A DNA stretch of 28,920 nt from an uncultured Opitutales bacterium (lineage in GTDB: Bacteria; Verrucomicrobiota; Verrucomicrobiia; Opitutales; Intestinicryptomonadaceae). Location of the stretch: positions 1 through 28,920 of the forward strand of contig URJJ01000030.1 of assembly GCA_900548185.1 (NCBI GenBank). Direction: 5' to 3'. The position numbers were made by a program, and so were the translations under genes. Under the pieces are notes generated by a model, which was not told the DNA's origin, did not search any database, and saw only the letters and a program-made list of their open reading frames with translations. Position 1 is the stretch's first letter. Each line of letters begins with the position of its first letter. Positions 1 to 7,396 of the stretch are shown in pieces.

Positions 1-370
1 GAGATTCGCATTCGTAAACTTGGCATTTGTTAGCGTGGCAGAGTCAAAGCGAGCACTACCGAGATTCGCATTCGTAAACTTGGTGTCTGCAAGCGTTGAT
101 GATTCAAAGTGAGCACTTGTAAGGTCTGCTTTGCTAAAATCGGTATTTGTTAGCGTTGCAGAGTAAAAGCTGGCACTTCCGAGGTTTTGCTCCTTAAAAT
201 CCCAGCCGCTCAAGTCGTTGCCGCCTAGATTCACATCGTATAAGTCCTTGTCTTTATAGCTCTTTGTGCTGTACAGTTGCTCTTTCGTAAAACCTTTGGA
301 TGTTGCGTTGCTAAAATCAGCATAGCTTATTATCGCATTTGTAAAGTCGGTATTTGTTAGCGTTGCAGAG
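1..370. repeat. Near-identical DNA repeats inside the pentapeptide gene
   Basis: The 23 bp beginning GAGATTCGCATTCGTAAACT recurs exactly at 1-23 and 61-83, a 60 bp period (20 codons, four pentapeptides). A second block, CGGTATTTGTTAGCGTTGCA plus three bases, occurs at 141-163 and again at 348-370. Identity at the DNA level, beyond that of the protein, points to recent duplication and gives material for recombination that would change repeat number. Confidence 0.85.
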
Positions 371-573
371 GCAAAGCTGGCACCCCATAGATTGGAAGAA
401 AAAAAGGATGAATGATTTGCATCAGCTCCAACCCAGCTCGAATTTACAAAGGATTGATAAGAAAAATTCTGATTGTATAATTCTTGTCCGTCAAAGACTT
501 CATTGTCGCCGAAAGCGGCAATGCTCGATAAAAATGCAAAAGCATATAAACTATATTTCCCGCAAGCATTCAT
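1..573 (-). CDS. Secreted pentapeptide-repeat protein, partial at the left edge
   Basis: The frame is open from an ATG at 573 to the window edge (191 codons seen, C-terminus missing). The start is preceded by a purine-rich AGGGGAAA. The N-terminus (MNACGKYSLYAFAFLSSIAAFG) has a short polar start and a hydrophobic core, so it reads as a Sec signal peptide. From about residue 60 the chain is built of pentapeptide repeats of the A(D/N)LxX type, for example ATLTNTDFTNA, KADLTSAHFES and TNANLGSARFDSATLTNAKF. Pentapeptide repeats fold as a right-handed quadrilateral beta-helix; an export signal on such a protein suggests a periplasmic or surface role rather than gyrase mimicry, but this is inference. 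The repeat DNA is itself nearly identical (see the repeat entry). Upstream lies a candidate invertible promoter segment. Confidence 0.8.
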   Translation of the reverse strand, partial: MNACGKYSLYAFAFLSSIAAFGDNEVFDGQELYNQNFSYQSFVNSSWVGADANHSSFFSSNLWGASFASATLTNTDFTNAIISYADFSNATSKGFTKEQLYSTKSYKDKDLYDVNLGGNDLSGWDFKEQNLGSASFYSATLTNTDFSKADLTSAHFESSTLADTKFTNANLGSARFDSATLTNAKFTNANL

Positions 574-706
574 ACGACTATTTCCCCTGTATATTATGTT
601 TTTCCAAATAAAACAAACCGCATCCGATGCAGCTTACTCCATCTTCGCGTCAAACACGATGACTGAACTCCTTTTTATCATGTTCATATCTTTTAAGATG
701 GTAATA
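574..706. other. Intergenic leader between the pentapeptide gene and the inverted repeat
   Basis: This AT-rich stretch would be the 5' leader of the pentapeptide gene. On the minus strand there is a possible 17-codon reading frame (start at about 683) and an isolated AAAAGGAG, but nothing shows that it is translated. I see no strong sigma-70-like promoter here pointing at the pentapeptide gene, so in the orientation shown that gene may lack a nearby promoter. This fits the idea that its promoter comes from the invertible segment in the other orientation. Confidence 0.35.
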
Positions 707-726
707 GTATTGAGAATACGCATGTC
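707..726 (+). repeat. Left arm of a perfect 20 bp inverted repeat
   Basis: GTATTGAGAATACGCATGTC is the exact reverse complement of positions 889-908. The bases immediately outside both arms do not match, so the repeat is sharply bounded. The arm contains a small internal dyad (GTATT, GAG, AATAC), as expected of a site bound by two recombinase protomers. Confidence 0.9.
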
Positions 727-888
727 TGAATCGTTTTGGCAATATACTGATTATCAATTTATTATTTATAGAAAATACAAATGTCTTACCGCTTGGGGCG
801 CACCCTATATTCCCCCTATATTCCGAGTTTCATCGAGCGCAAGATATGTATTTTCACAAATTCCAATAGAATCTTCTAATTCGCTATT
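727..888. promoter_or_regulatory. Candidate invertible promoter segment
   Basis: A 162 bp AT-rich, apparently non-coding segment lies between the two 20 bp inverted repeats and directly beside a tyrosine recombinase gene. In the orientation shown it has rightward promoter-like pairs aimed at the recombinase: TTGGCA (736-741), 18 bp, TATTAT (760-765); and TTGGGG (793-798), 18 bp, TATATT (817-822). If inverted, the same elements would face left towards the pentapeptide gene. Such switches, with a recombinase beside an inverted-repeat-bounded promoter, are known from Bacteroidetes and other gut bacteria. Inversion itself cannot be seen from a single sequence. Confidence 0.6.
803..824. repeat. 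Tandem 11 bp repeat inside the invertible segment
   Basis: CCCTATATTCC occurs twice without a gap (803-813 and 814-824). Each copy carries a TATATT, which could be a -10 element, and the 11 bp period is about one helical turn, so the pair may instead be a regulator binding site. The function is not known. Confidence 0.6.
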
Positions 889-908
889 GACATGCGTATT
901 CTCAATAC
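889..908 (-). repeat. Right arm of the 20 bp inverted repeat
   Basis: GACATGCGTATTCTCAATAC is the exact reverse complement of 707-726. It overlaps the first possible start codon of the recombinase (ATG at 892), while the second possible start (ATG at 910) lies just outside. Because both arms are identical, inversion would leave either start intact and swap only the sequence upstream of it. Confidence 0.9.
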
Positions 909-1920
909 CATGACAAACGAAATTCTATCGGCACAAACGTTGTTGAACGGAACTGGCATTTCACTACTCGACGCCGCGAGGCTAATCCGCAACGCCCTCG
1001 ACGCAAAACCCGGAGGCTGTGAGATTTCCGATGTCCAGTTTTGCTCCAATGTCATCGAGACGGGCAAGCGGCACCTAAGGACGAGCGAAGCCTCCCCCCA
1101 GGACGCCTTCGGGCCGTACCTGAAGGCGAAATCCCACCTGCGCCCGGACTCCTACCGCGACGTCAGGTACCTCGGGAACCGCCTGATGAAATCGCGTCCC
1201 GACCTCGCGAAAAAGAACTTCTCAGAACTGTCGGTTTCGGACTGCGAAGCATGGCTTTCGGCATCATTCTCCACCCCGTCGCAGTTCAACAAGGGAAGGG
1301 CGATGCTCCACGGCCTGTTTGAGTTCGCGCTCAGGCGCGAGTGGTGCTGCAAAAATCCGGTCAGGCTCGTGGAGCGCAGGAGGATTTTGGAAAAGGAAAT
1401 AAAGCCGCTCAGTTTAATCCAAACCAAACGCCTGCTTAAAACCTCGAAAAAACCGAAGTACGCCGATTGCTCGGCCGGAGTTGCAATACTTGCCCTGGCA
1501 GGGGTGCGCCCCCGCGAAATCCGGCGCCTCAAATGGGGCGACATTGACCTTGAGGAAAGCTTTATAACGATACGCTCGATATGCTCCAAAACAGGCGGAG
1601 TGCGGCACGTTGAAATTTGCCCCGCATTGAAAAAGTTCCTGCGGGAATCAAAAAACAAACGCGATTCCTATGTCTGCCCGCCGAACTGGAGCCGCCGCTG
1701 GCGCAAAATCCGCGACGATTCAGGCTTCAAGGGAAGATGGATTCAAGACGTTTTGCGCCACACCTACGCAAGCCACCACGCAAAATGCTTTCAAAACCTT
1801 CCCCGCCTCCAGCTTAACATGGGCCACCGCGACCAAACCTTGCTGCGCTCGCGGTATGTGAATATGTCTGACATTTCAAAATTCGAAGCCAGAAAATTCT
1901 TCTGGGAGTCGGCAAACTGA
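892..1920 (+). CDS. Tyrosine recombinase, candidate invertase of the adjacent segment
   Basis: A 342-residue phage-integrase-family protein. The C-terminal catalytic domain shows Arg206 (AGVRPREIRRLKW), Lys233 (SKTGG), Arg289 in DVLRHTYAS, His312 (MGHRD) and the nucleophile Tyr322 (SRYVNM). The usual first His of the HxxR box is replaced by Asp286. The N-terminal half fits a core-binding SAM-like domain (about residues 70-160). Start choice is open: ATG 892 lies inside the inverted repeat, ATG 910 just after it, and neither has a Shine-Dalgarno sequence. A TATTCT lies 7 nt before ATG 910. The gene stands alone, converges on a PEP-CTERM gene, and has no other phage-like genes beside it. This suggests a dedicated site-specific switch enzyme rather than a prophage integrase; the link to the repeats is inferred from position. 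Confidence 0.85.
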   Translation: MRILNTMTNEILSAQTLLNGTGISLLDAARLIRNALDAKPGGCEISDVQFCSNVIETGKRHLRTSEASPQDAFGPYLKAKSHLRPDSYRDVRYLGNRLMKSRPDLAKKNFSELSVSDCEAWLSASFSTPSQFNKGRAMLHGLFEFALRREWCCKNPVRLVERRRILEKEIKPLSLIQTKRLLKTSKKPKYADCSAGVAILALAGVRPREIRRLKWGDIDLEESFITIRSICSKTGGVRHVEICPALKKFLRESKNKRDSYVCPPNWSRRWRKIRDDSGFKGRWIQDVLRHTYASHHAKCFQNLPRLQLNMGHRDQTLLRSRYVNMSDISKFEARKFFWESAN

Positions 1921-1923
1921 CAC

Positions 1924-1958
1924 AAAAAAAAGGCCCCCCGGAAAAATTCCGAAAGGCC
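1924..1958 (-). terminator. Rho-independent terminator of the first PEP-CTERM gene
   Basis: Read on the minus strand, a 12 bp stem (arms 1947-1958 and 1932-1943, loop 1944-1946) is followed by eight U. Three of the pairs are G-U, so the stem is good only in the minus-strand RNA. The same G-U-rich design recurs at 3587-3621 and 8956-8984. Confidence 0.85.
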
Positions 1959-1982
1959 CCGAAAAATTTTAAGATACCCCGC

Positions 1983-3368
1983 TTACCCGCGCCTGCGCCA
2001 AGCCGCGAACCCGAGAGCAAAAGCGCCGAACAGCGCCGCACAAGCCGCAGGCTCCGGAACAGCAGCGCCAGCCGTGATGGTTCCGTCCCCGGAAACTATC
2101 GCCGCAAACTTGTTTCCTTCAGCGTCGCTCATCGAAACATTGTTGTTTACGGCGGCAAGGACGATGCTCGCATCGTCGCCGAAAATGTCGCTCAAATTGA
2201 ACTCAGTCCCCGTCTGAAGCTCCGTGGAGGAAAGGATAACCTCGAGCGCTGCGATGTCGAGGGTCGCCGCGCCGTCAAGGGCGACGGTGGAGCCTTCGTG
2301 GACGGAAAGGAGGTCCGCTTCTATCGAGGACGCCCCAACGACGCTCATGCTCCTGCCGGCGCCGACTACGATGCTGTCCGCGCTGAGGGAAGCGCTGTCG
2401 ACTGATACAGTGGAAATATCCAAAGCCCCGCTTACATTGGCCTTGCCGCCGTCTGAAATGTTGAGAACCGTGGTGTAAACCTGGCCGCTTGAGCTATCCT
2501 CCTGCTGCTTGATGCCGTCCGAAACATTGAAAACGGTGTTCGCGCCGCTTACGTTTATCGTTCCGCCGCGGGCGTAGGTTGTAATTGTTCCATATACAAA
2601 ATCTTTCCCGTCAAAGTAGTAGCCCTCCTCCTGCTTGAAGAAGCTTCCGGTGAAATTGGAGCCGTTTGTGACATTTATGACAGGCAGCGCGCCGCTTGAC
2701 GTGTATCCGTACATGTCCACAAACCCCGTCTTAAAGGTGGAGTTATCTATGGTAATTGTGGCGCTTTTGTCTTTGAATGAGGAATCGGTGTTGGTTTGCA
2801 GGGTAATGCCTGTAAAATCTACATTGGCGTTTCTAAATACGAGGCTTGAGCCCTGGTTTACCGAGATATTTTGCATTTCTTCGCCCGCCTGCGAAACGGT
2901 GAAGCTCCCGCCTTCGACTATGAGCGAGGAACCGTTCTTTATCTGGCTCATGCTGGACGAGACGAACGTCGTGGTGCAATTTTTAAGCAAAAGGACCGAC
3001 GGGTCGTATGAAGAGCCGCTTTGGACGTAAATGCGGTCATTCAGCGTCAGCTCCGAATTGGAGATTGTTGCATTGGCGCCGTAATTAACCCTTAGCGACG
3101 TGGGCTGGGAGAGCGTAAGGGATTCGATTTCGTAATTTACGCTCTTTTCATCCGTAGAATTCTGAAGGTACAGGGCGCTTGAATTTACAGTGTCGTTCGT
3201 GCTTTTCCATCCGGCGTTGAAATAGATGCCGGAAGCGTCCGTGTAAGTCTGGTTGCTGGATTCGATATAGTCCCTGTAAAACTGGGCGTTTGAATCCGGC
3301 AAAAAAGAGAAAGATGCCAATAGAGGCAAAATCCCCAGATATTCAACCTTGCGTGTCAGCGTTTTCAT
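1983..3368 (-). CDS. PEP-CTERM sorting domain protein, 461 aa
   Basis: The protein opens with a Sec signal peptide (MKTLTRKVEYLGILPLLASF, likely cut after Ser-Asn-Ala near residue 28) and ends in a PEP-CTERM tag: AAVPEPAACAALFGAFALGF followed by AAWRRRG. In bacteria with an exosortase this tag directs processing and anchoring or export to the surface, often with an exopolysaccharide. The middle is Ser/Thr/Asn/Val-rich and repetitive (NSTFKTG, VNVSGANTVFNVSD, VSVDSASLSADSIVV), which suggests a beta-solenoid; no catalytic motif is seen. No Shine-Dalgarno sequence precedes the ATG. A promoter and a poly-C tract lie just upstream, and a terminator follows. The specific function is unknown. Confidence 0.85.
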   Translation of the reverse strand: MKTLTRKVEYLGILPLLASFSFLPDSNAQFYRDYIESSNQTYTDASGIYFNAGWKSTNDTVNSSALYLQNSTDEKSVNYEIESLTLSQPTSLRVNYGANATISNSELTLNDRIYVQSGSSYDPSVLLLKNCTTTFVSSSMSQIKNGSSLIVEGGSFTVSQAGEEMQNISVNQGSSLVFRNANVDFTGITLQTNTDSSFKDKSATITIDNSTFKTGFVDMYGYTSSGALPVINVTNGSNFTGSFFKQEEGYYFDGKDFVYGTITTYARGGTINVSGANTVFNVSDGIKQQEDSSSGQVYTTVLNISDGGKANVSGALDISTVSVDSASLSADSIVVGAGRSMSVVGASSIEADLLSVHEGSTVALDGAATLDIAALEVILSSTELQTGTEFNLSDIFGDDASIVLAAVNNNVSMSDAEGNKFAAIVSGDGTITAGAAVPEPAACAALFGAFALGFAAWRRRG

Positions 3369-3392
3369 GTCTTATTTTCTAGTGTATAGGTA

Positions 3393-3420
3393 GTTATAGG
3401 ATATGTCGTCATTATGACAA
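3393..3420 (-). promoter_or_regulatory. Candidate promoter of the 461-aa PEP-CTERM gene
   Basis: On the minus strand TTGTCA (3415-3420), 16 bp, TATAAC (3393-3398) lies about 25 nt before the ATG at 3368, giving a 5' leader of under 20 nt. A GTCAT/ATGAC dyad (3407-3417) overlaps the -35 and spacer. Assigned by eye. Confidence 0.5.
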
Positions 3421-3436
3421 CGGAAACTTGTATTTA

Positions 3437-3448
3437 CCCCCCCCCCCC
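3437..3448. repeat. Homopolymer of 12 C upstream of a PEP-CTERM promoter
   Basis: Twelve consecutive C occur 17 bp upstream of the -35 candidate of the 461-aa surface protein gene. Tracts of this length change by slippage, and C tracts beside promoters control fimbrial and adhesin genes in other bacteria by altering promoter geometry. The rest of the interval 3449-3586 has no recognisable gene. Confidence 0.8.
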
Positions 3449-3586
3449 GAAGTCAAGTTTTTTGTTGCGAGCCTTTTAAGGGGCATTTGCGGGCCTTTCC
3501 GGGGGGTTTGCGCATGGCGATGCAATAGAGGGGGTGTTGGGTTTAAACTCCGCCGCCCGAAACCTGTTTTTTTAACCCGCCCCTCT

Positions 3587-3621
3587 AAAAAAAAGGCCCC
3601 CGGAGATTTCCCCGGAAGGCC
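3587..3621 (-). terminator. Terminator of the large PEP-CTERM gene
   Basis: On the minus strand a GGCC-UU-CCGG arm pairs with CCGGGGGCC (G-U pairs and one bulge) and is followed by eight U (A-run at 3587-3594). It resembles the terminator at 1924-1958. Confidence 0.75.
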
Positions 3622-3645
3622 CTGAAAAATGCGGCAAAACCTGCC

Positions 3646-6606
3646 TTACCTGCGCCTGCGCCAGGCCGCAAAAGCCAGGGCGAGCGCCCCGAATACCGCA
3701 GCGCACGCCGCAGGCTCCGGAACAGCCGAATATCCGTATTCGGAGAAATGGGAAACGACAAATGAGAGCGTCTTGCCGTCGTAGGAAAGGTTCGTTATGT
3801 CGTCTTCAGCCCTCTCCCAGGAATCGCCCTCGGATTTGTGCCATATGGCGAAGTCCGAGAGGTTCAGGGAAGAGTCGTTTACAAAAAAGCTCAATACGAC
3901 CGTGTCCCCGCCGCCCATTTCGACGTCGAACGCGTAGGCTGCCATGTCCTTGAAATCGCTTCCGATTTGTTCGGCGAGGCTCGAGGTCATAGTCCTGACT
4001 TCATTCACCGTTGCCGAGGCGGAATTGAAGGACATGTCGATTTTTGCAACGCCTTCGCTCGAAAGCGAAACTATGCCGTTATCGACAACCGCTATGGGCG
4101 CCCCGGCTTCGTCTATCGACATCTGCTTCGCGGCCTCAACCGTAAAGACATTGTTTTCAAATTTGCCGCCGTACGCCTTCACGGCATTGCCCTCAACGGA
4201 AGTCGCGACAGAATACTGGCCAGCCTCCAGATTCGAGCCCGCCGCAACGGCGAAGAGCCCGTTATTAACCACGGCAGAATCAATCACGCCGCTCTTGCCG
4301 AGGGTTACAAACAGGGAGCCGTCGGAATTTATCGTAATGCCGTCCGCCTTGACAGACGAGCCTTCGGAGATGTTCATGGCCTTAGCCTGGCCTTCGGCGC
4401 CAAGGACGAGGGCGCCCCTGAATGCGGCGGAGGAGCCCGAATTTACATTTATCGCGTCGAAGCCGGAAACCGCGAAAGACGAAGCCCCCGTATATGCGGC
4501 CGACTCCGAGCCTATGTTGAGGGTCTTGAAGCCGTTTACCGCAGCGCCGTCACGGCCGCCGCCGTAAATGGAGCCCGCGACCGAAGCGTTGCCGCTTATA
4601 GTGATGTTCGCATCCCCGTTTACGACCGAACCCGCGCCGGAACCGCCGCCGTAAACATCCTGCGACACATAGGCGTCTCCTGAAATTTCAATGTTTGCGG
4701 AACCGTTTACGGCCGCAGTGGCGCCAGATTCTGCTATGGAGCCTCCAAACACATTTCCGTCACCGGCAAAGTCCGCCGTTATTTTTCCGCCGCTTATTTT
4801 CACATAGGTATTTCCGGTTATCGTGTCGCTGGAGGCGCCGCTTGACGCGTTGGCCCAGCTTCCGCCGTAAACCTGGCTCACCTCGCCGCCGTTTATAATC
4901 ACAGACGCATTGCCGTTTGTGGCAGTCTGGCCGGAGCCGTAGATGTAATTCCCGCCGTTGGCAGTCCAGATCTTGCCGCCGTTTATGGTGAGGGAGCTGT
5001 CGCCGTTTATTCGGGAAAGGGCATTGTCCCCCACCGATCCGCCGCCAAATGCAGAAAGGGGCGTGCCGGAATCGACCACAACATTTGTGTTTCCGTTTAT
5101 TTCAGAGGAAGAGCCGTTTCCGCTCGCCCAGCCGCCGCCGTAAACCGCCGCAGACGCGGCATCGGCAAAGGCGACATTTGCGCCGATATGGACGTTCGTT
5201 CCGCCCGAGATTTTTTCCGAGGCGCCGTTTTCAACCCAGCCCGCGCCATAAACCGTGTTTACGCTGGCGTTGTCCACAAACACGTCGGTTCCCTTCTTGA
5301 TTTCGGAATCGCCGTAGGAACCGCCCATCACGTAATAAACGCTTGCATTGTCAATGCGGACATTGGTTTTCCCGTTTATGACGGACCCGTTTAGACCGCC
5401 GCCGTAAACTTCGGAAACCGACACGTTTCCGGAGATATTTACATTCGTGTCGCCCTCAACGACTGCGTTTGACACGCCACCGCCATAGACCTTGGCCTTC
5501 AGGGTGCCGCCCGTAACATTCACGAGCGTGCTTCCCGTGGAGCCGTTGCCTTCGCCGGCGCCGTAAATGTTTCCGTTTACGGTTCCGCCGCTCACTTCAA
5601 CCACGGCCAGGCCCTTTACGTCGGAGTAGTATCCGCCGCCCGCAACATAGCTTCCGACTTCGCCTCCGGAAATCGAAACTTTTGCCGTATCGACCGAAAC
5701 CTCCGTGGACCTATCCGCCAAATCCCAGTTTGCGCCGCCGCCATACAGGTACTTCGCATAGCCGCCCTTCATTTGCACGTCGGTTCCGCCGGTTACAATG
5801 GAGGTCGACTGGCCCTGGGCTTCGCCGCCGCCCAGCACAGAACCGCCTACGGTTCCGCCGTCGATGACCACCTTCGCGCCGCCTTCCACGACCGAAGTGC
5901 CCTTTCCCCATGCGCCGCCCGCGCCAAAAACATTCCATGTGACGGATGCCCCGCTGTTTATTTCGACGTGCGAGCCCGCGAGGTTTTCAACCCTGGCCTT
6001 GTCTCCGAGCGCCCATCCGGAGCCGTACGCCCCGTAATCAATCGTGCCGCCGTTTAGAATGAGGGACGACTTGCCCGACACGACGGAAGTTGCGCTGCCG
6101 ACCTCGTTTTGGGCGGCGGAACCGGCAGCGGCGTAATACGCATAGCCGCCGTTTACCGTCACGGAAGTGTCTCCGGATATCTGCGTTGAGGCTGAATCGG
6201 CAGAGGTTGTGTAGGCGAAGCTGCCCCCCATGACCAGCGCGTCGTAAGGCGAGGTGTTGGGGTCCTTGTAAAGGACATTGCCGGAATTCATTTCCACGGA
6301 CGAATTGCCGGTTATTTCGGCTGCGGCGCCATCCTTTGCGTAAGAGCCGCCCATCGCAATCCCGTACACGGTTGCGCCGGAAATTTTCAGCGAAGACGAG
6401 GCAAGTTCGCTCGTTCCTCCAGGCCCCGAAACTTCAGAGCCGCCGCCGACGAGACCCGCCCCCGTTTCATTGCCGTCATTATCGACGGCAGAGTTTATTA
6501 CTACACCCTCCGATATTTCCCAGCTCCCGTTTCCAAACACATGGTCCGCCGACGCGAGCCCCGCGCATGAAAACAAAGAAGCCAATATAGTAAACGACTT
6601 TTTCAT
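3646..6606 (-). CDS. Large repeat-rich PEP-CTERM surface protein, 986 aa
   Basis: I chose the ATG at 6606 because it opens a clear signal peptide (MKKSFTILASLFSCAGLASA, cut before Asp-His) and lies just after a promoter; an in-frame ATG further upstream (6657) lies upstream of that promoter. Most of the protein is tandem imperfect repeats of about 25-35 residues, each with a TxVxIxGG strand and a VYGGG/VYGAG turn (examples: NINGNIYGAG-like, LKAKVYGGGVSN, VSEVYGGGLNG). This pattern is typical of long beta-helical adhesins and autotransporter passengers. A non-repetitive C-terminal region of about 100 residues precedes the tag SAVPEPAACAAVFGALALAF plus AAWRRRR, almost the same as in the 461-aa neighbour. 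Surface location is strongly suggested; the ligand is unknown. Confidence 0.88.
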   Translation of the reverse strand: MKKSFTILASLFSCAGLASADHVFGNGSWEISEGVVINSAVDNDGNETGAGLVGGGSEVSGPGGTSELASSSLKISGATVYGIAMGGSYAKDGAAAEITGNSSVEMNSGNVLYKDPNTSPYDALVMGGSFAYTTSADSASTQISGDTSVTVNGGYAYYAAAGSAAQNEVGSATSVVSGKSSLILNGGTIDYGAYGSGWALGDKARVENLAGSHVEINSGASVTWNVFGAGGAWGKGTSVVEGGAKVVIDGGTVGGSVLGGGEAQGQSTSIVTGGTDVQMKGGYAKYLYGGGANWDLADRSTEVSVDTAKVSISGGEVGSYVAGGGYYSDVKGLAVVEVSGGTVNGNIYGAGEGNGSTGSTLVNVTGGTLKAKVYGGGVSNAVVEGDTNVNISGNVSVSEVYGGGLNGSVINGKTNVRIDNASVYYVMGGSYGDSEIKKGTDVFVDNASVNTVYGAGWVENGASEKISGGTNVHIGANVAFADAASAAVYGGGWASGNGSSSEINGNTNVVVDSGTPLSAFGGGSVGDNALSRINGDSSLTINGGKIWTANGGNYIYGSGQTATNGNASVIINGGEVSQVYGGSWANASSGASSDTITGNTYVKISGGKITADFAGDGNVFGGSIAESGATAAVNGSANIEISGDAYVSQDVYGGGSGAGSVVNGDANITISGNASVAGSIYGGGRDGAAVNGFKTLNIGSESAAYTGASSFAVSGFDAINVNSGSSAAFRGALVLGAEGQAKAMNISEGSSVKADGITINSDGSLFVTLGKSGVIDSAVVNNGLFAVAAGSNLEAGQYSVATSVEGNAVKAYGGKFENNVFTVEAAKQMSIDEAGAPIAVVDNGIVSLSSEGVAKIDMSFNSASATVNEVRTMTSSLAEQIGSDFKDMAAYAFDVEMGGGDTVVLSFFVNDSSLNLSDFAIWHKSEGDSWERAEDDITNLSYDGKTLSFVVSHFSEYGYSAVPEPAACAAVFGALALAFAAWRRRR

Positions 6607-6619
6607 GGTTATATAGGTA

Positions 6620-6648
6620 TTTATATAACAGTTTCTTATCCGACTCAA
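6620..6648 (-). promoter_or_regulatory. Promoter of the 986-aa PEP-CTERM gene
   Basis: On the minus strand TTGAGT (6643-6648), exactly 17 bp, TATAAA (6620-6625). Transcription would start near 6613, only a few bases before the ATG at 6606, so the leader is very short or absent; this agrees with the lack of a Shine-Dalgarno sequence. Confidence 0.6.
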
Positions 6649-7338
6649 AAAAGTCAAGGAATATTACACTCAACCTCTGGCATCCCCTGCGCCCCGCCCC
6701 AAACGCCGGGCTGTGCTGCAATGCCGCAGGAAGGCGCGCCGGCATGCAAAAAACGCCCCAAAGGGATTTCGCCACAATCCGCCCTAAAAAACCCTCAAGC
6801 GGGCAAAAACAGCGTCAAAAACTTTGAAAACTAATCCGCATACATGCGCCAACGCCAAAATTGCGCGTTTATTCTCGACCGTCATTTCGGGATAAAAAAA
6901 CTCAATTTATAAAGGAGGTTATAAGGGGGATTTTTCGCGCGGATTTGCGCCCGTCATGCGCATCCGTTTAATGCGTATATAAAACGGGTTGCGGAAGACT
7001 TTTCAGGCGCGCCTCCCCAAGTAAAGAATCCTTAAAATTCCATCCCCTTAAATGACAAGGGGCTTACATAGATTGGAATATCACCGAAAGAAACGAAAAA
7101 TCAGGCGGCGTTTCGCGGCAGCTTAGGTGGGCGTTCCTCCGCGCAAATCCCCCCTAACCCGCCTTCCGCCCCGTTGTCAACTCAAGTCCTAAAAAATCAA
7201 CAACCTGCAAAACCCGTGGCGACCAGCGCCCTGCGCATCCCGGAGCAAATGTGAAGTAAAAACTTTTCCCAGCTTCCAAAAAAACGGCCGGATTCCAATA
7301 TCCACCAATACAAACCTCCAATCCGCCAATCAAAATTG
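6649..7338. other. Long intergenic region with no gene recognised
   Basis: About 690 bp between the divergent PEP-CTERM and xylose isomerase genes. Short frames here have no family resemblance and no start signals. Visible items are an isolated AAAGGAGG near 6911 with no reading frame at a suitable distance, and a small CCCCTT/AAGGGG dyad (7044-7049, 7057-7062). Neither could be assigned. A small RNA or distant regulatory sites cannot be excluded. Confidence 0.5.
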
Positions 7339-7396
7339 TTGACAAAGGCCCGGAAACCATTTTTCATCCACTTCTTATAGTATAGTGTAGTATAGT
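7339..7396 (+). promoter_or_regulatory. Promoter/operator region of xylose isomerase
   Basis: A consensus TTGACA (7339-7344) is followed by a cluster of three TATAGT hexamers (7376-7381, 7381-7386, 7391-7396), embedded in a 10 bp near-repeat TAGTATAGTG/TAGTATAGTA. The TTGACA to TATAGT spacing is too long for a single ordinary promoter, so the exact -10 is uncertain; the repeat could also be an operator. The gene starts at 7439 after AAAAGGAAA. Confidence 0.4.

Noticed and set aside
1..184. CRISPR array suggested by the regular repeats at the left edge
   Set aside because: The repeats are in frame in a pentapeptide gene, the period is a multiple of 15 bp, and the intervening sequence is also repetitive rather than unique.
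354..913. Plus-strand frames over the pentapeptide gene and the invertible segment
   Set aside because: The minus strand carries a signal peptide and pentapeptide repeats, and the plus frames cross the inverted repeat with no sensible protein.
3838..4683. Plus-strand frames opposite the large PEP-CTERM gene
   Set aside because: They mirror the repeats of the real minus-strand gene and have no start signals.
6904..6983. AAAGGAGG as the ribosome binding site of a leader peptide before xylA
   Set aside because: The nearest short frame starts more than 35 bases downstream, too far for this site to serve it.
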